Under the pieces are notes generated by a model. That model worked only from the letters and a program-made list of their open reading frames with translations, was not told the DNA's origin and did no database searches. Of a stretch of DNA of 64,000 nucleotides, positions 1 to 12,190 are shown in pieces (the first letter of the stretch is position 1; each line of letters begins with the position of its first letter). The translations under genes were made by a program, and so were the position numbers. This DNA is from Climacteris rufus (taxonomy: Eukaryota; Chordata; Aves; Passeriformes; Climacteridae): contig VZRZ01005994.1 in NCBI GenBank assembly GCA_013398175.1, forward strand, positions 75,687 through 139,686. Direction: 5' to 3'.

Positions 1-3000
1 ATCCTCTTTGGCTTCCCAAGGCTCTCAAACACCCTGGCTGCACATCAGCCTTTCTCTCAGAGATCTCCTTATCACTGCCTGCTGTTAACTTCTATTTAAA
101 GCATATTCTGGTCAAAAATTGATTCTAGATAATTTATGACATGAGATGGCAAAACTCATTCAGCCTCAGTCAGGTTCTCCACAGTCTCCTTTCAACTTTT
201 GCCCCCACGGATGAGTGACCAGACCTTGGTGCTGTGAATTCCTTCTAAGGACTTTTTTCTTTTTTTCTACCAAATACTCCTCATCCCCAATCCTGACATC
301 TGCTGACAGCAAAATCAGAGGACAATCAAATCCTCCACCCTCAGGCAGTCTGAGGCTTCATCAGCATCTGAGCCTGATTTGAAGAGAAAAGGCCTCAGGA
401 AGGATGGAACAGTTGAGCTGGGGTGGGACTGAAACTGCTCCCACGTTCTGATGCTTTGCCCATTTAACTTTCCACTCATCTGTGGCTATTCTGTCAACAA
501 CAAGGAATGCTTTAATTGCTTTCTCAAATATATATGGCAACACCATAGCAACTTCTCCTCAATGCAGCAAATCTGTTTCTTCAGTAATTATTACCCTAAT
601 TAACTCTCAAATGTTAGCAATGCTCATTCTGCTGATTAAATTGCAATTGAATTTTGTTACTCACCAGAATTAGACCAGTGAAAGCTGTCTCTAAATTAAG
701 ATCTATTTAATTGTCTTCCCTGAATGCTCCTGAAGAGAAATGTATATATTTGTGTATCCATTCATTTATGAGCACACATCAGTGCTCTGCCACACAATTC
801 CTTACGTCAGGAGCTCACAGGATGAAGCATGAAGATAATACTGACTGTGTAATGGCTCTAAAAACTTACTGATTTGCATAAATGTCTCTTTTTTTTCCCT
901 CTGTTTTTTCAGGCAGCTCTTCCATCAGATGCCAGCAAAATAATTCATTTCTCTGCCCTCCGTGTTATCCCTTCTGTGTCTGACTTCTCTGTGTTTATAA
1001 TCCACAGCTGATAAGATGTGCTGTTTGTGTTTCCTATATTCTTTGCAGGAGGGACAGCCCATATTTTCCTGTTTGATCAAAGCAGGGTGAGAGCACTGCA
1101 CTGGGTCTGCTGGTTAATACAGGATGGGGAGATTCATTCACCTGAGCTTTTCTGGTTTTGACACCCAGAAGTCTCAGACATGACCAAATATTTGGACAAG
1201 GAACTGTCTGGGAATTTAGCTACCATGGATCTAGACCTCATGGATGAGCCAAAAATGTAAAAGAATTCAAAATATTCAAGGAGATTTAAAATTGCTGGTA
1301 AGCCAATATAATTTCCAGCTTCTCTTGAAAGACATATTTTCTTCTTACGCTTCCCATCCTACACTCACGCTTCCACCCTTTCTTTGGCACTGGTAAAGTG
1401 ATATAAATTTAAGACATTAATTAAGGACAGGATATTGATCACTGTCTTGGAGAAGGAGGATAATTTTCCAGTGCTAAAACTTTGAAGTAGCTCCCCAAGA
1501 GCCTCCACATGTGTGCAAAGCTGACACCTCACAGCTGAGGGCAGAGAGAGGATGGGGCACACAGAAAAGCCTCTTAAATCAGTCCAGCTGTGACATCCTT
1601 GGCACACAGAAGTGGAAAGAGAAGTCCTGTCATTAGCCCCATCATCACCAGTGCACTGACACAAAAAAAATGAGTGGTGAGTAGATGAAAGAGGTACATC
1701 ATTATTGTCCTATGGCACCACTGGAACATAAAGAACCTGTATTTCTTCCTGGTACATCTTGCAGGCTCCGTTCAATACCTGGGTTTCTTTAGAAAGGAGA
1801 AAAGAATTAAGATGGTAAACCTTGTTTGCAGAAACATTTCAGAAGTACAAAGTATTTGCTCAGGGTTTTTGTATGGCAAAGTGAGGGAGCTTTTGTGCAA
1901 CTGTCTTGAAAGGTCTGTGTGAGTCTAAACAAACCAGAAATCCCATATGATTGATGAAGAATGACAGATCCTGAACAGCAGGTAATGAATTCAGTGCAGG
2001 AGTCAGCTGCTGAAATTCTCCCTGTGTGCAAAAGGCCAACACAGGTCTTATCCTTTATTTAAATCTCATGTTGTGACTACTTAAAATGCTCACACTTGCA
2101 CACTTTCTTAGCACAGGGATGAGAATTTGACACGGAGGGAATTGGCTGTCAGCAATCACAGTGAATTATAATAAGAAATGTGTGCATAATTGTTAATTGA
2201 AAAATGTAGAAAGACAAATTACTTTCTAAGAACAAATGCCATCTCCCAGAATAAGTTGCAGTTGCTTCCTTCTGGGAAAAAGAGCCCCAAGTGATTATCT
2301 GAGGGTGCTCTGGAAAGTGCTGCTCAAACCAAAACCCTGGGACATGGCAACACCCACCCTGTTCCCCAGCTGGACGAGGGTTAAAGTCACGGAGGGGCAC
2401 ACAGCCTGCCTCTCCCCCTCACCAAGGAAAGGGGTGCCTGGATGGATATGGAAAACTGTCTTCAGCTGTTTCCAACTATTTTTCTTCCTCACTCCCCTCA
2501 ACACCTTCTTAAACAAACAGCTCTGAGTCCATCAGATCTGACAGTGAGTTCTGCCTTTGTGAAAACTGAGTCAGGATTATGTACAGCCCCTGGAATAGCC
2601 TTGCCTGTTCTATCCACCTCTTTCCCTCAGGTGACAGACTGAGGACTTTGAATTACTGGTCTTACTGCTGTTTGCTCTCTCCTCTCTTTCAGTAGCACCA
2701 GGCAGGTGATTTAGGGCAATTATGCTTTATTACATACATTTATCCTTAATACTTACCCGTCATTTTGTGGCCTCTATCTACTCAATCACTCTCAGAGGTA
2801 CAAAAAGCCCCAGTGCAGAGATGTCTTCTTTGGAGTCCTGTCACAGCTTGAGAGCAAAATTTATCTCTGGGACCATAAAGTTAAATCCCCAGATTGCACA
2901 GCAGCTCAAATTCAAAAACTGGCAATGGAGATTTCAGCAGTGCACTGTGACAGCACAGCACAGCCATTGAATCTTCTTTGGACTGCTCTGGAAGTACAAA

Positions 3001-3330
3001 TAGATCTTCAGGGCTGGAAAGAGAAGAGGGAATGGCTCTGTGCAGGTGGGTTGTGATTCACAGCAGCATCTGCATGTCCAAGCCTTTGGCTGTTTTTGTG
3101 CCTGTGTAACCTCTGTCCCAGGCAGTTTGACATGTGTTGTCTGTCCTGACTATTTTCAAACTCAAGGGTTGTTGAAAGTGCACAGAATTAGGGATCTGCT
3201 GGACTCTGTGCACAAAGTTTGTGCCATCAGCCTGGCCAGGTGCTCCCTTCTCACTCCCTGGTGCAACAGGATGATCCAATTCCCTTTGTGACCTGGGTCA
3301 CATCAGTGGAGGGTTTCCCTCACCACCACA
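1..3330. other. Unique non-coding DNA, no gene recognised
   Basis: AT-rich sequence with frequent stops in all frames and no open frame over about 100 codons. Two pyrimidine-rich tracts ending in cag (about 895-914 and 1032-1049) resemble 3' splice sites. Neither is followed by a convincing donor or a recognisable peptide. A short self-complementary run lies at about 641-651. I see no repeat element or RNA gene here. Confidence 0.6.
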
Positions 3331-3374
3331 GATTTATTTATCGATTTATTGATTCATTGATTTATTGATTTATT
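3331..3374 (+). repeat. Imperfect (GATTTATT)n tandem repeat
   Basis: Five to six copies of an 8-base unit gatttatt, one interrupted by tatc and one changed to gattcatt, then a run into non-repetitive sequence. This is a short AT-rich microsatellite with no sign of function. Confidence 0.9.
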
Positions 3375-4435
3375 ATCATTTCTGTGCTAAATGTGTTCTG
3401 TCTACAAGGGCTGAGATCAAAAGTGATGTTAATGGAGCAATGCTAAGAGGGGACAAGGGAAGCTGAGATTCCACACTGCACATCTGGGCTGCTGAGCCCC
3501 TCTCTGATCTCTGCTTCGTGGCTGCGAGGGTCTCCTCAGGAAAAGTTGTTCTTTGAAAAAATTAATACCATATCTTTCTTGAAAAAACGATACCAGACAT
3601 TTCAAATGTGCTTTTTGCTTGACTTAAATGTTACAGTGGAAACATTCTTACGTGTCATTATAATAAAATGAAAAGAAAAATGTCAAGGCTAAGTCACTGC
3701 CATCGTTTATTTGGCCCTGGGCTGCTTTTGAATTGAGAGGTGCCAGCAATGGGATGTAATGTTCCTGTTGCCAGTTTGAGAAGATCTATTTATCAGTGAG
3801 GTTGGGATATATCAACCCTGTGTATTCCCCTAAAACCTTTCAAAACTGTTAAATGTTGACCTAATACTTACCTTAGATTAGAAATGTACATTCATATTTC
3901 CTACGTTTTTATTTCTCCACTTGATAATTTTTTTAATTGCAGTCATTCTGGAAGGAGTAATTTTTAAAAAAAATCACTATTTAATAACCTACTGAATGGA
4001 ATGGAACTGCAGATCCTGCAGCCCTTACATGAACTCCTCCTTCTTTAACTCCTTCTCCCCCATCTTCTAATTTCTTCATCCTGATTCCTTTGTTAGATGC
4101 TGCTCATAAAAAGTTAAATATTTAACTGTAACTAGGAGAGAGTTAGGCAGCTGTGTCTTTCCTCCTGTGGTCTGACATCTTTTACATTCCTCTCTTTTCC
4201 TTCATTGTTACATTAATTTTGTGTCATAAACTTCTGTGTAGAAGTGCATTTAAGCAAATTTCAGTAAATTAGCCCTCATTAACTCCTGCAGAGGTGCCAC
4301 GAAGTTTACTACTAATTCCCAGGATAAATTTTTAAAGTTAGTCTCAGCATGTTTGCATCACACTTCATCCAATTAACTCTAAGCCTGAAAAATATTGTTG
4401 GGATTTGGTTATATTGCAGTGAGACAAAACCAGTC
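3375..4435. other. Unique AT-rich non-coding DNA
   Basis: No open frame of note and no repeat element recognised. A pyrimidine-rich stretch at about 4030-4085 and several A/T homopolymers are visible. Nothing else is supported. Confidence 0.55.
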
Positions 4436-4471
4436 ACAGTATTTTTTACAGTATTTTTGACAGTATATTTA
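4436..4471 (+). repeat. 12-bp tandem repeat, three copies
   Basis: Three contiguous 12-base units begin at 4436, 4448 and 4460. Each starts acagtat, followed by a T-rich half (ttttt, ttttg, attta). The third unit differs at two or three positions. This is a small local duplication in unique DNA. Confidence 0.85.
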
Positions 4472-6414
4472 TGTTAAAACACCAACATCACACACCTGGC
4501 AAAGTCAGAAACAAAGCCTTGTGCCAACGTTGTGAAGAACAGCAAAATCCAGACTCTGCTCTGCCATTGTGCAAATCAGGCTCTTTGTCACATATTTGGT
4601 GTCCTCATGTGGCTTTTACCCCCTTTAAATTTGTAACACCCCATTGCACCATAATGGGAAGTTGGCAGGGAACCTGGTGATCCAGTTCAGACACAACACA
4701 CACAGAGATTTGCTCAGGAGATTTAAAGACAGGAATAAGCATTTTTTCTCTCTTATCAAATCCTTTGTGAAATGGCACTTTCAGCAGTCTACAAACGCTC
4801 GTCTGTCTGAGAGGAAGATGTGTGAATGTTCCAACAGTGACAATCACCCTGCTTAGTAAAATGGACAGGAGAAATGCTGCATCAAGAAAAAGTCTTGATC
4901 CATCTTGGCAGCTCCCTGTTTGGAGGGTGGACGTTGTGGGATGATTTAGAAAAGGATGTGCATGTCTGGTTCATGCTGAAATCTATCAGTCATGCCACAA
5001 ACTGCAATTCTGTTCACTTTCTCTCTCTCAGAACAAGGACAGTGGGAGGAATGGTCACACTGTGATGTGTGTGGAATAAACCCAATGTTTTACTCCATTC
5101 ATTGCTTGATAATTGTTCCATTTCTGTGCAAGGAACAGGAATCTCACTTTGAGGGAGCCTTCCATTGTCTGTTGTTCTTGGTGGGCTTCTTGGTGTGCCT
5201 CAAATTTGGAGGAAATTATAGTGATAAGATTGCGTCCAGGACACACAGGACAGCTGTCATCTGATGGATGTGAGGTACCTGCCTCCAGGATGCTGCTGTT
5301 GCACATTTTGGTACCCTCTCCCTGACTAAACCCCTGCAGCAACTAAAGCAGCTGATGGCACAGCTCCAAGTTATTATGTTCCCCAGATATGGAAGATATT
5401 TGGCAGCAAATACCTATCATAGCCAGGACAAACACCTGAGAGCATGTCACCCCAGAGACATCAGTGGCTGATGACAAAAGCTCTCTGAAGTTAAATGTAG
5501 TTGGTATTAACGGGAGAAACGGGAAATTATTGGCTTCCTACACAGCACTTCCACCCTGACTGAAGGAATCTGTCCCTCTGAGTTGTGCTTTAGTGACATT
5601 CTTGAGGACACTGCATTAAAATATCTCTTAGAAACTCTTTTCCTCTCTCTCTCTGAAAAGGAGGCTTTGCCTCTGTGTGACCTGCAGTCCTCACCACAAT
5701 TATTTACATATTTGTAACCACTTAATTTGCTAATAACAAGTCAGTGTACACTGAGAGTTCCTGAGAAAGGATAAAGCTCTGGGCCTGCTTGCCAAAAAAA
5801 CTTCCCCTTGTTTCATTTTAAATTCCGAGTCCTGATATTTGCTTCCTTTTGGAACATCAGTTGAGACTGAAGCTCCAGATCTTGCATTTTTAACGTGTTC
5901 AGTTCTCTGGGACCTTGTTTAACCCTGAGACCTCCTTTCTCTCTGAGATATTGATGCAACATGAAAAGTGCACTCTACAGGAACGAAGGATCAGTCAGCA
6001 AAGCTCACGAGCTGACAGAATCCAGGAGCTCCCTGCACCAGGCTGAAGAGCTCATGAGGACTCCCACTTCTGTTTTCCAGGAGGGATGTAAATATAAGCT
6101 TTGCATCCTGACTTTCTTGGGATTAAATACCTGAAAAACTTCCTATATCCTCGTGGAAAGTCAAAAGAAGCAACACTTCAGCTCTATATAATCTTTTTGG
6201 AAGGTGTTCAGCTCCTAAAGCAATGATGTTTTGAAATGTATGGAGCCGTGGTTTGAAATGTTCAGGCGTTTCTTCAGTTCAGACGATGATTTGTGGCTCT
6301 ATTTTGTTGAGTTGTGGGTGTAAACAAACATTGTAAAACAGCAGTGAGGCAGATATGGGATTTGTAGTGGCTAAATAAACAGGTTTACCTTAACTGCTGA
6401 ATAACTGGACTTCT
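4472..6414. other. Unique non-coding DNA
   Basis: Open frames here are 61-95 codons, overlap on both strands and show no domain. A tract of ctctctctcag at about 5021-5031 resembles a splice acceptor and is followed by a chance thrombospondin-repeat-like peptide that does not continue. Nothing else stands out. Confidence 0.55.
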
Positions 6415-6449
6415 AGAGGGGAAAAAAAAGAGAGAGAAGAAAAAGAAAG
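6415..6449 (+). repeat. 35-base polypurine tract
   Basis: Every base from 6415 to 6449 is A or G, including a run of eight A followed by alternating agagag. Polypurine/polypyrimidine runs of this length are common low-complexity DNA and can in principle form triplexes. No gene or element is attached to it. Confidence 0.85.
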
Positions 6450-6912
6450 TCAGAAATGTAATAGTAGTTTAAAAACTACATGCAAACACTCCAGGCATGA
6501 AGGTCTTACATCTCAGAGCTTGTTTGAATGGGGGCATGGGGAGGTGATCCAAGACAGTGCTAAAAAAGATACCTGGAGTACCCTGAATTTTAATGAAAGC
6601 AAAGATAGAGATTCAAAAACCCATCCCAGTGTAAAATCACCTGTGTGTGTGTTTGTGATTCCTCTGCTGCAGAACAAATGTGGGTTTTCATTCCACCCCA
6701 TGAGGGAGGCACTATCCACGTTTAGCACTGCAGACAGTGTGGGTTTTCTCCCCTACTGCCACGTTGGAAGGATGAGTGTATTCCCTTCCAATTTCCCATG
6801 TTTTTCTACTTTATCTTCACCACAGCTCTCACAACTCCTTTTGGCAGCAAGCTCTCAGACACCAGTGCTCCTCCCTGACTGAGTGAAAACATTTCTGAGC
6901 ACAAGACCCAGA
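6450..6912. other. Unique non-coding DNA
   Basis: A plus-strand open frame of 120 codons (6520-6882) crosses this stretch and has no recognisable domain. It is overlapped on the opposite strand by another open frame. I treat both as chance. Confidence 0.5.
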
Positions 6913-7200
6913 GCATGGCTGAGGAGTCCGTGCAAATCGAAGGGTCACCGACACCGGGCAGTGCTGAAGCAACTTTTTTTCTTTTCAGAGGCCCTGCAAA
7001 GGCTTCAGGGCACAGCTTGTGTTCCTGCAAGACAGGACAGTGCTGCTGTGCCAAAGGGGAGCAGCTCACTTCAGTCCCAGCTCCTGCCTGCCCAGCGCTA
7101 CCGCAGCCACCTCCGCGCAGCCCCAGCTCCTTCCCCTCGCTCCTCCGCCAGCCAAGAGCCAGCCCGGGTTTTTCACTCCAAGATTTTAATTTATGGGGTA
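6913..7200. other. GC-richer patch with splice-like borders
   Basis: This patch has more CpG than its surroundings, notably at 6928-6958 and 7098-7170. On the plus strand a long T tract ending cttttcag puts a good 3' splice-site-like signal at 6988. A ggg-gtaaac donor-like signal follows 7197, bounding a 209-base block that is open in three frames: plus-strand frames of 125 and 129 codons and a minus-strand frame of 181 codons. None of the peptides looks like a known protein, and GC-rich DNA is open in many frames by composition alone. It could be an exon of a long non-coding RNA, or nothing. Confidence 0.25.
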
Positions 7201-9062
7201 AACAAAACTTCACCCAAGCAGATAAATCAGGACTTGTGTCTGGAGACACTGTGCAATTAACTCCAGGCTTTTTAGAGGATAAGGCCACAGTTGGCTCTGA
7301 CTGAAGGGAACAGCGTGTGCTTTGCTGAATAGCTTGAGCTGCATCCCACAAGAGTAAAACCTTGTTCTTGGAACATTTGGACCTCAGAGATGTGTTTCAG
7401 CAAAGATGATGATTCTGGATGAGCCAGATCAGGCTCCAGAAGGTTGAGCTGTCTCTCTCCAAAGAGAGAGGCTAACTCACTACTCAACCCACTGACACTT
7501 TCTCTGAGTCATTTTCTGTTCCTGGCTAATGACTTCGCTAATTGGAATAATTTTTTTCAGTGGCTTTCCCTACTCAAGCTTGGGCTTTGAAAAGTTCACA
7601 GAATGCTCCACATTTTTCCTACATTATAAATCTAATCTAATCTAATCTAATTTGCATGTTGACTCACAGACCCTTTAAGAAGTATGTCTTGTTGGCTCAG
7701 GATTGTCGCTCTTTGCCCATTTTGTAACCACTTTTTCTCAGGCCTGCAATGTCTGCACAGTTCCACATGTGTGTTCTCAACCTCTGACTCCTACAAGCAA
7801 GAAAGTCCTGGTTTTCAGGTGTGAGTGCTCTGAAGATGGCAATGCAATCTTAGTGACTTGAAGAGAAGATAAAAAAGCTGAAACCATGGCAACCTCCAAA
7901 ATTCCAAGCTGATGCCCAACTTTGCTCTTTTGAGAAATGCAACCTGTTCACGATGCACAAATGAACCTCAAGCAGATGTAGCCTCCAAGTGGAGGAATTG
8001 GCTCAAAACAAACTGGTAAATCCAGCTACTCTGCCCATCTTCCCGGCTAAAAGTGATTTCAAAAATAACCTGTTCTCCTCCAGTCACACCTTTTCTAGAT
8101 CCAGCATCACCACAACTTCTTTTCCTTTCCATGAGTCTTCCAACAAGTTTTCACACTCTCTACTTTTTTATGGATGTACCTGAGTGGAAAGATTCTGCTA
8201 CAAATTTAGTGGTTCTTTTGTGTTTGGTTTTGTATGGTATTTTGTGGGGATGAATTCAGCCAGAAATACGAGTCTGGTTCAATATAATGATCATATTTTT
8301 GGGGAGAGGACACAGTTTGCAGGTATTTGAGTTCATAGGTTTGGCAGCATGAGATAGATGACATTTTTGTGAGGTTCAAGTTTCATCTACCAACTCTGTT
8401 CACCTCAGAAGGTGAATTCCCAGGCACGAGATATCCCACAATTCACAAGTATGAAGGCCAAGTGAGGGATAAATATCTAAAGAACTACATCCACTAAGGC
8501 AAGAAGAGAGGATCTGTTTCAGAAATACCAGACTGTAAATAAATTTTAACTGGGTATAAGTTGGTTTCTCTCATTCCAGTGCTTCCTTTCTCCCTTTTTG
8601 GCACTCTGTGTGCCAAGTGTAGTCTCTGGAAACAGCAAAAAGCAGAGTGCATTAGTGTCATTTCACTGATAATGTTCAAGGAATAATTGCCACTGAATCA
8701 AATGTTAAAATGAATCCTACATTAAAAGCTCACCTCCAAGGATGCCTGTTGATGGCTTCTGTCAAATAACCAGCAAGAGCCTGTCACTGGAAAGCCTACA
8801 TACGAAGTCAGATTGAGATATAGGCCTCCTTCCCACTCTCTGCTGGGTTTATTTGGCCTTGTTATCGGTGTGTTTCTAGGGAAGAATGCATCTTTCTATT
8901 AACTCTTTATAAAACCAGCCCAGTATGTAACAAATCATGTGTTGAAGGTTATGTAGAGCAAAGTTGGTTCTCCACGGAAAGGCTTTTCCACAAGAAAATC
9001 CTCTTTCGGTGCAAGACTTTCAGAAAACACACAAAAAAACCCAACAACCCCAAATTTAGCTC
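7201..9062. other. Unique non-coding DNA with a small TCTAA microsatellite
   Basis: No gene recognised. A five-base repeat, tctaa in about four copies, lies at 7627-7650. The rest is AT-rich sequence with short open frames and no repeat element that I can identify. Confidence 0.55.
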
Positions 9063-9097
9063 TTTCTGTGCTCCTTTCTGCGCTCCTTTCTGCTCCC
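9063..9097 (+). repeat. 12-bp tandem repeat, about three copies
   Basis: Units tttctgtgctcc, tttctgcgctcc and a shortened tttctgctccc follow one another from 9063. The unit is pyrimidine-rich. It is a local duplication with no known element behind it. Confidence 0.85.
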
Positions 9098-10248
9098 ACT
9101 TCTACGATTCACACATTTTGGGATGTGAAGAAGAGTGAGCCCAAGACAGCAAGAGAAGAGGGAAATGTGGATGTCCCAAGGCAGGAACGCTGAAGAAAAA
9201 GCAGAAATCCATGTTTCTGTCCCCAGATCTGTTCATTGGAACATGTCCATGGTGGGGCAGAGGAACTGATCCAGTGAATCAGCCTTGCACTGCTGAGGAT
9301 GCCATGCTGTGCCACACCATATAAATAGAGCTCATTTCCAAAAACACAGAGATTTGGTGCTTCAGAAGAACAAATACCACAATTTTCAGTTTGATCCAGA
9401 AGGCTTCCACGTGAATAGTCACATCGTATTCCTTTTGTTCAACCAGTCGTGCATCTCCTCCAGGACCAGCTGTCATTTGGTGATGTTTCCTGAAAATTTC
9501 CTTGGAACCAAGAGGTGTTAGTAGGACAAGTGACACAGATTGGGTCAAGCAGGGCTCCTTCACAGGCTGTCCCCTGAAGGGACCACCTGGAACGTGGGAC
9601 TCAGTTGGTTCAGCCCAGCCAGGTAAGGACATTTCATCCAGACAGGTCCACACACCATAGGCACCTTATCCTTAGCACATGCCAGGGTCTAAAATCACCT
9701 CTTAATATCTTTTAGTAAACCTAAGACCTTTAACACAGCGTGTCAGATGAAAAGAAGACCAAAGGCCCTGCAGCTTCAAAGCAGGAGCAGCTTTGTATTT
9801 TCAGAAATGTAAACCATGTCTGTCTGCTTAAATACACAATACTGTGAGATAAACACATCTGCAGATAACATTTTTTTTTCAGTCCCTGGAGCTCTTTCTT
9901 TTCTAGTTGCCCCTCTGTCAAAATCTTGTTCACCTCTGATTTTTCACAGGATTTGAGTTTTCAAGAAAAAGGGGATGTAGGTGTTTCTAAGGAAAAACTT
10001 TCTAACATGAAAATACAGTAAATAGAAGCCACAGGCTGTAGGACCAACAATTTTGCTTTAAAAATCATGTGATACGAAAAGCACAACTAATTCTTCATGC
10101 AATAACTGTTTATAGGTGCAATGTTGGCATTGAAGGAAAATGCCAAGAATGACAGTTCTGGCCTAGATATTCTCATGTGAGAAAAGGCTGCCAGACTGGT
10201 TCCATACCACAAAAAGTGAGAATTACAGGGCCTGGATCCAAAACAGAG
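9098..10248. other. Unique non-coding DNA
   Basis: Contains short overlapping open frames on both strands (the longest 124 codons, minus strand, 9279-9653) with no recognisable domain. No repeat element or RNA gene is visible. Confidence 0.5.
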
Positions 10249-10285
10249 GTTGGATGGGTGGGTGGGTCGGTGGATGGATGGATGG
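10249..10285 (+). repeat. (GGAT/GGGT)n microsatellite
   Basis: A four-base repeat, first gggt in three copies and then ggat in three to four copies, with one cggt interruption. The plus strand carries three GGG runs and several GG runs, so a weak G-quadruplex is conceivable. Confidence 0.85.
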
Positions 10286-11778
10286 ACACAGTGCCTTGTA
10301 CAGGTAAATCAGAAAACTCAGTTCAAGACTCAGATGAGGCCCTTCATCTTTTGTTTGGTTATTTGCTCATCAAGGGACTGTTCTCCCCAGAATGTTCCCC
10401 CTTGACACTGCTGTGAGTTTTGTTCAGATTCTGATGTGTGTAATCAGGACCAGCATTTTAAGACAGCTTGAGCTATGATTAAAGTTCATTTTGATTTAAA
10501 AGAATGCAACCCACAGACTGCAAACAGAAGAAGGCAAAATGGGAAAAGGATGTCTCAAGACAGTTCTTTGAAAAATTTCTAGCTGAAGTCCTCCTTTACT
10601 TATTTTTCCCACTCAAAAAAAGATTTAATGGAGGTCACTTGTAGAGATGTGACTGATGGACATTTGTTAATTTTCCTGCTTATTAGAGATTTCTCATCTG
10701 TCTAATTTTTCAGACAGTATATAATCCATAACATCATCATAAAACATTCATTCTCCAAGCTAGAGCAGCTGAAGTTTCTGTCCATGAATACAAATAGAAA
10801 ATGCTGTCTGCTGGGAATTGAGCAGTATCTTGCAGCCAGACAGTTCACTTTGAATTTTGCTTGAGGATAAGTTATTTGGTAAATAGAACTTCACAATTTG
10901 CATAAAGCTGATTCAGTTATAATGGAAAGCCAGTTTTGGCTGAAAACCTCTGGCAAAATATTTTCTTAGAGTTATTCCTATCTTCCCAGCCAGACTGATT
11001 TCATTTACAGTGTGATAAATTCTCTAAATTCTCTAGAGTCTCTTGAAATTTATCCCAACAAAACTGAATCAGCATGTGATCCTTTATATTTAATTTTAAA
11101 ACTCAGAAAAAAATTCCCCTGGAAAACCATGTTGATACATTTTATTTTGCATTGTTAATGAGGTGAGGTGTCTTTGTTAGAATGTCCATGTACAGTGAAA
11201 CCAAGCACCTCTCACAGACAAGAAATGGACTTTGCATACTTCTGTCACAATTAGCTTCATGAATAGCTAACAGGAGAACACAGGAACACAGGAACAATCA
11301 GATAATGCAGCAAAGCAACAGAAGTTTGAAAGCTATAATGGGAATCTGAGCTTAGTTGTGGAGATGATTCTGCACCACAGATTGCTGTCATGTTCTAATG
11401 AGATCATCCACGAGGAATCAAATTAATACACCGGTACAAACAGCAAATAAGTCAATCAACACCAGTCAAAGAAGTTATGAAAACACTGTGTACTCAAACA
11501 TATGCTGCTTCAAAATTAAATCATGTCTTCTGCTGCTGAACAAACATATGACAAAAGAAAAACGCCCAACACCAGAAGATTAATGAAACAGAAGGTTGGA
11601 AAATCAATACTTGTCTAAAATAATGGCTCTCCTTGAAGGTGAAATATCATACAAATAGTAGTGGTATGAAACAGGAGTAGAAAGTAATGTCATGGGGTCC
11701 AAAAGTGGACCTGGCTTGCCTGGCTGTGGTGACATTCTGCTGCTGGGCTGCTGTGTCTCTGAGCCCCTCTGGAAACTC
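10286..11778. other. Unique AT-rich non-coding DNA
   Basis: No gene recognised. Small imperfect duplications are visible at about 11020-11040 (aaattctct twice) and 11277-11296 (aacacagg twice). Nothing else stands out. Confidence 0.55.
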
Positions 11779-11806
11779 AATCACACAGAATCAATTGGGT
11801 TGGATA
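11779..11806 (-). mobile_element. Possible CR1 3'-tail remnant (reverse)
   Basis: A short stretch reading acagaatcaattgggttgga resembles the reverse complement of a CR1 3' end, where a run of attctgtg-like units is preceded by ttccaaccc. Only about 28 bases match and the sequence then diverges, so this may be coincidence. If real, it points away from the solid CR1 copy that begins about 100 bases to the right. Confidence 0.3.
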
Positions 11807-11904
11807 ATAAAATAGAATGGGGAAATAGAAGTATTTGAAAAATGAGTGTGACACAAATATAGATGCTGTTACTTAGAGGATCTGCTCCAGGTAAATAAAT
11901 GACT

Positions 11905-12190
11905 GAGAGTGAAACTGCAGGAAAAAGGAAGATTTCTTATCGGATGGAAACCTTTATTAGGAAAAAATTCTTTATTTAGGAAGAAATTCTTCCCTGTGAG
12001 GGTGGGGAGGCCCTGGCACAGGGTGCCCAGAGCAGCTGTGGCTGCCCCATCCCTGGAAGTGCCCAAGGCCAGGCTGGACAGGGCTTGGAGCAGCCTGGGA
12101 TAGTGGAAGGTGTCCCTGCCCATGGCAGGGGGTGGAATGAGATGAGCTTTAAGGTCTCTTCCAACCCAATTTTTTCCATGATTCTGTGAA
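11905..12190 (+). mobile_element. CR1 LINE, 5'-truncated 3' end
   Basis: Matches the 3' untranslated end of avian CR1 elements in order: an aggaagaaattcttccctgtg block, the ggtggggaggccctggcaca block, the atccctggaagtgcccaagg block, catggcaggg, then aaggtctcttccaaccc and a degenerate attctgtga tail. CR1 copies are normally cut off at the 5' end, and this one has no reverse-transcriptase coding sequence. The left part shows an internal duplication: an attaggaaaaaattcttt segment at 11957 is repeated with changes at about 11974. Start and end are approximate. The copy is non-autonomous and inactive. Confidence 0.93.

Noticed and set aside
5032..5080. Thrombospondin type-1-like peptide QWEEWSHCDVCG after an acceptor-like ctctctctcag
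   Set aside because: Only about 12 residues fit. The following residues lack the conserved cysteines and arginines of the repeat, and no donor site follows at a sensible distance.
6806..7351. 181-codon minus-strand open frame
   Set aside because: It lies in a GC-richer patch that is also open in two plus-strand frames, and the peptide shows no family resemblance. Composition explains it.
11869..12123. Similar minus-strand open frames at 11869-12123, 26137-26427, 59468-59788 and 63633-63857 sharing a TSRDGAA-like and a LGTLCQGLPTLTG-like stretch
   Set aside because: The shared peptide is the antisense translation of the CR1 3' untranslated end. The similarity reflects one repeat family, not a gene family; such frames are easily misannotated as hypothetical proteins.
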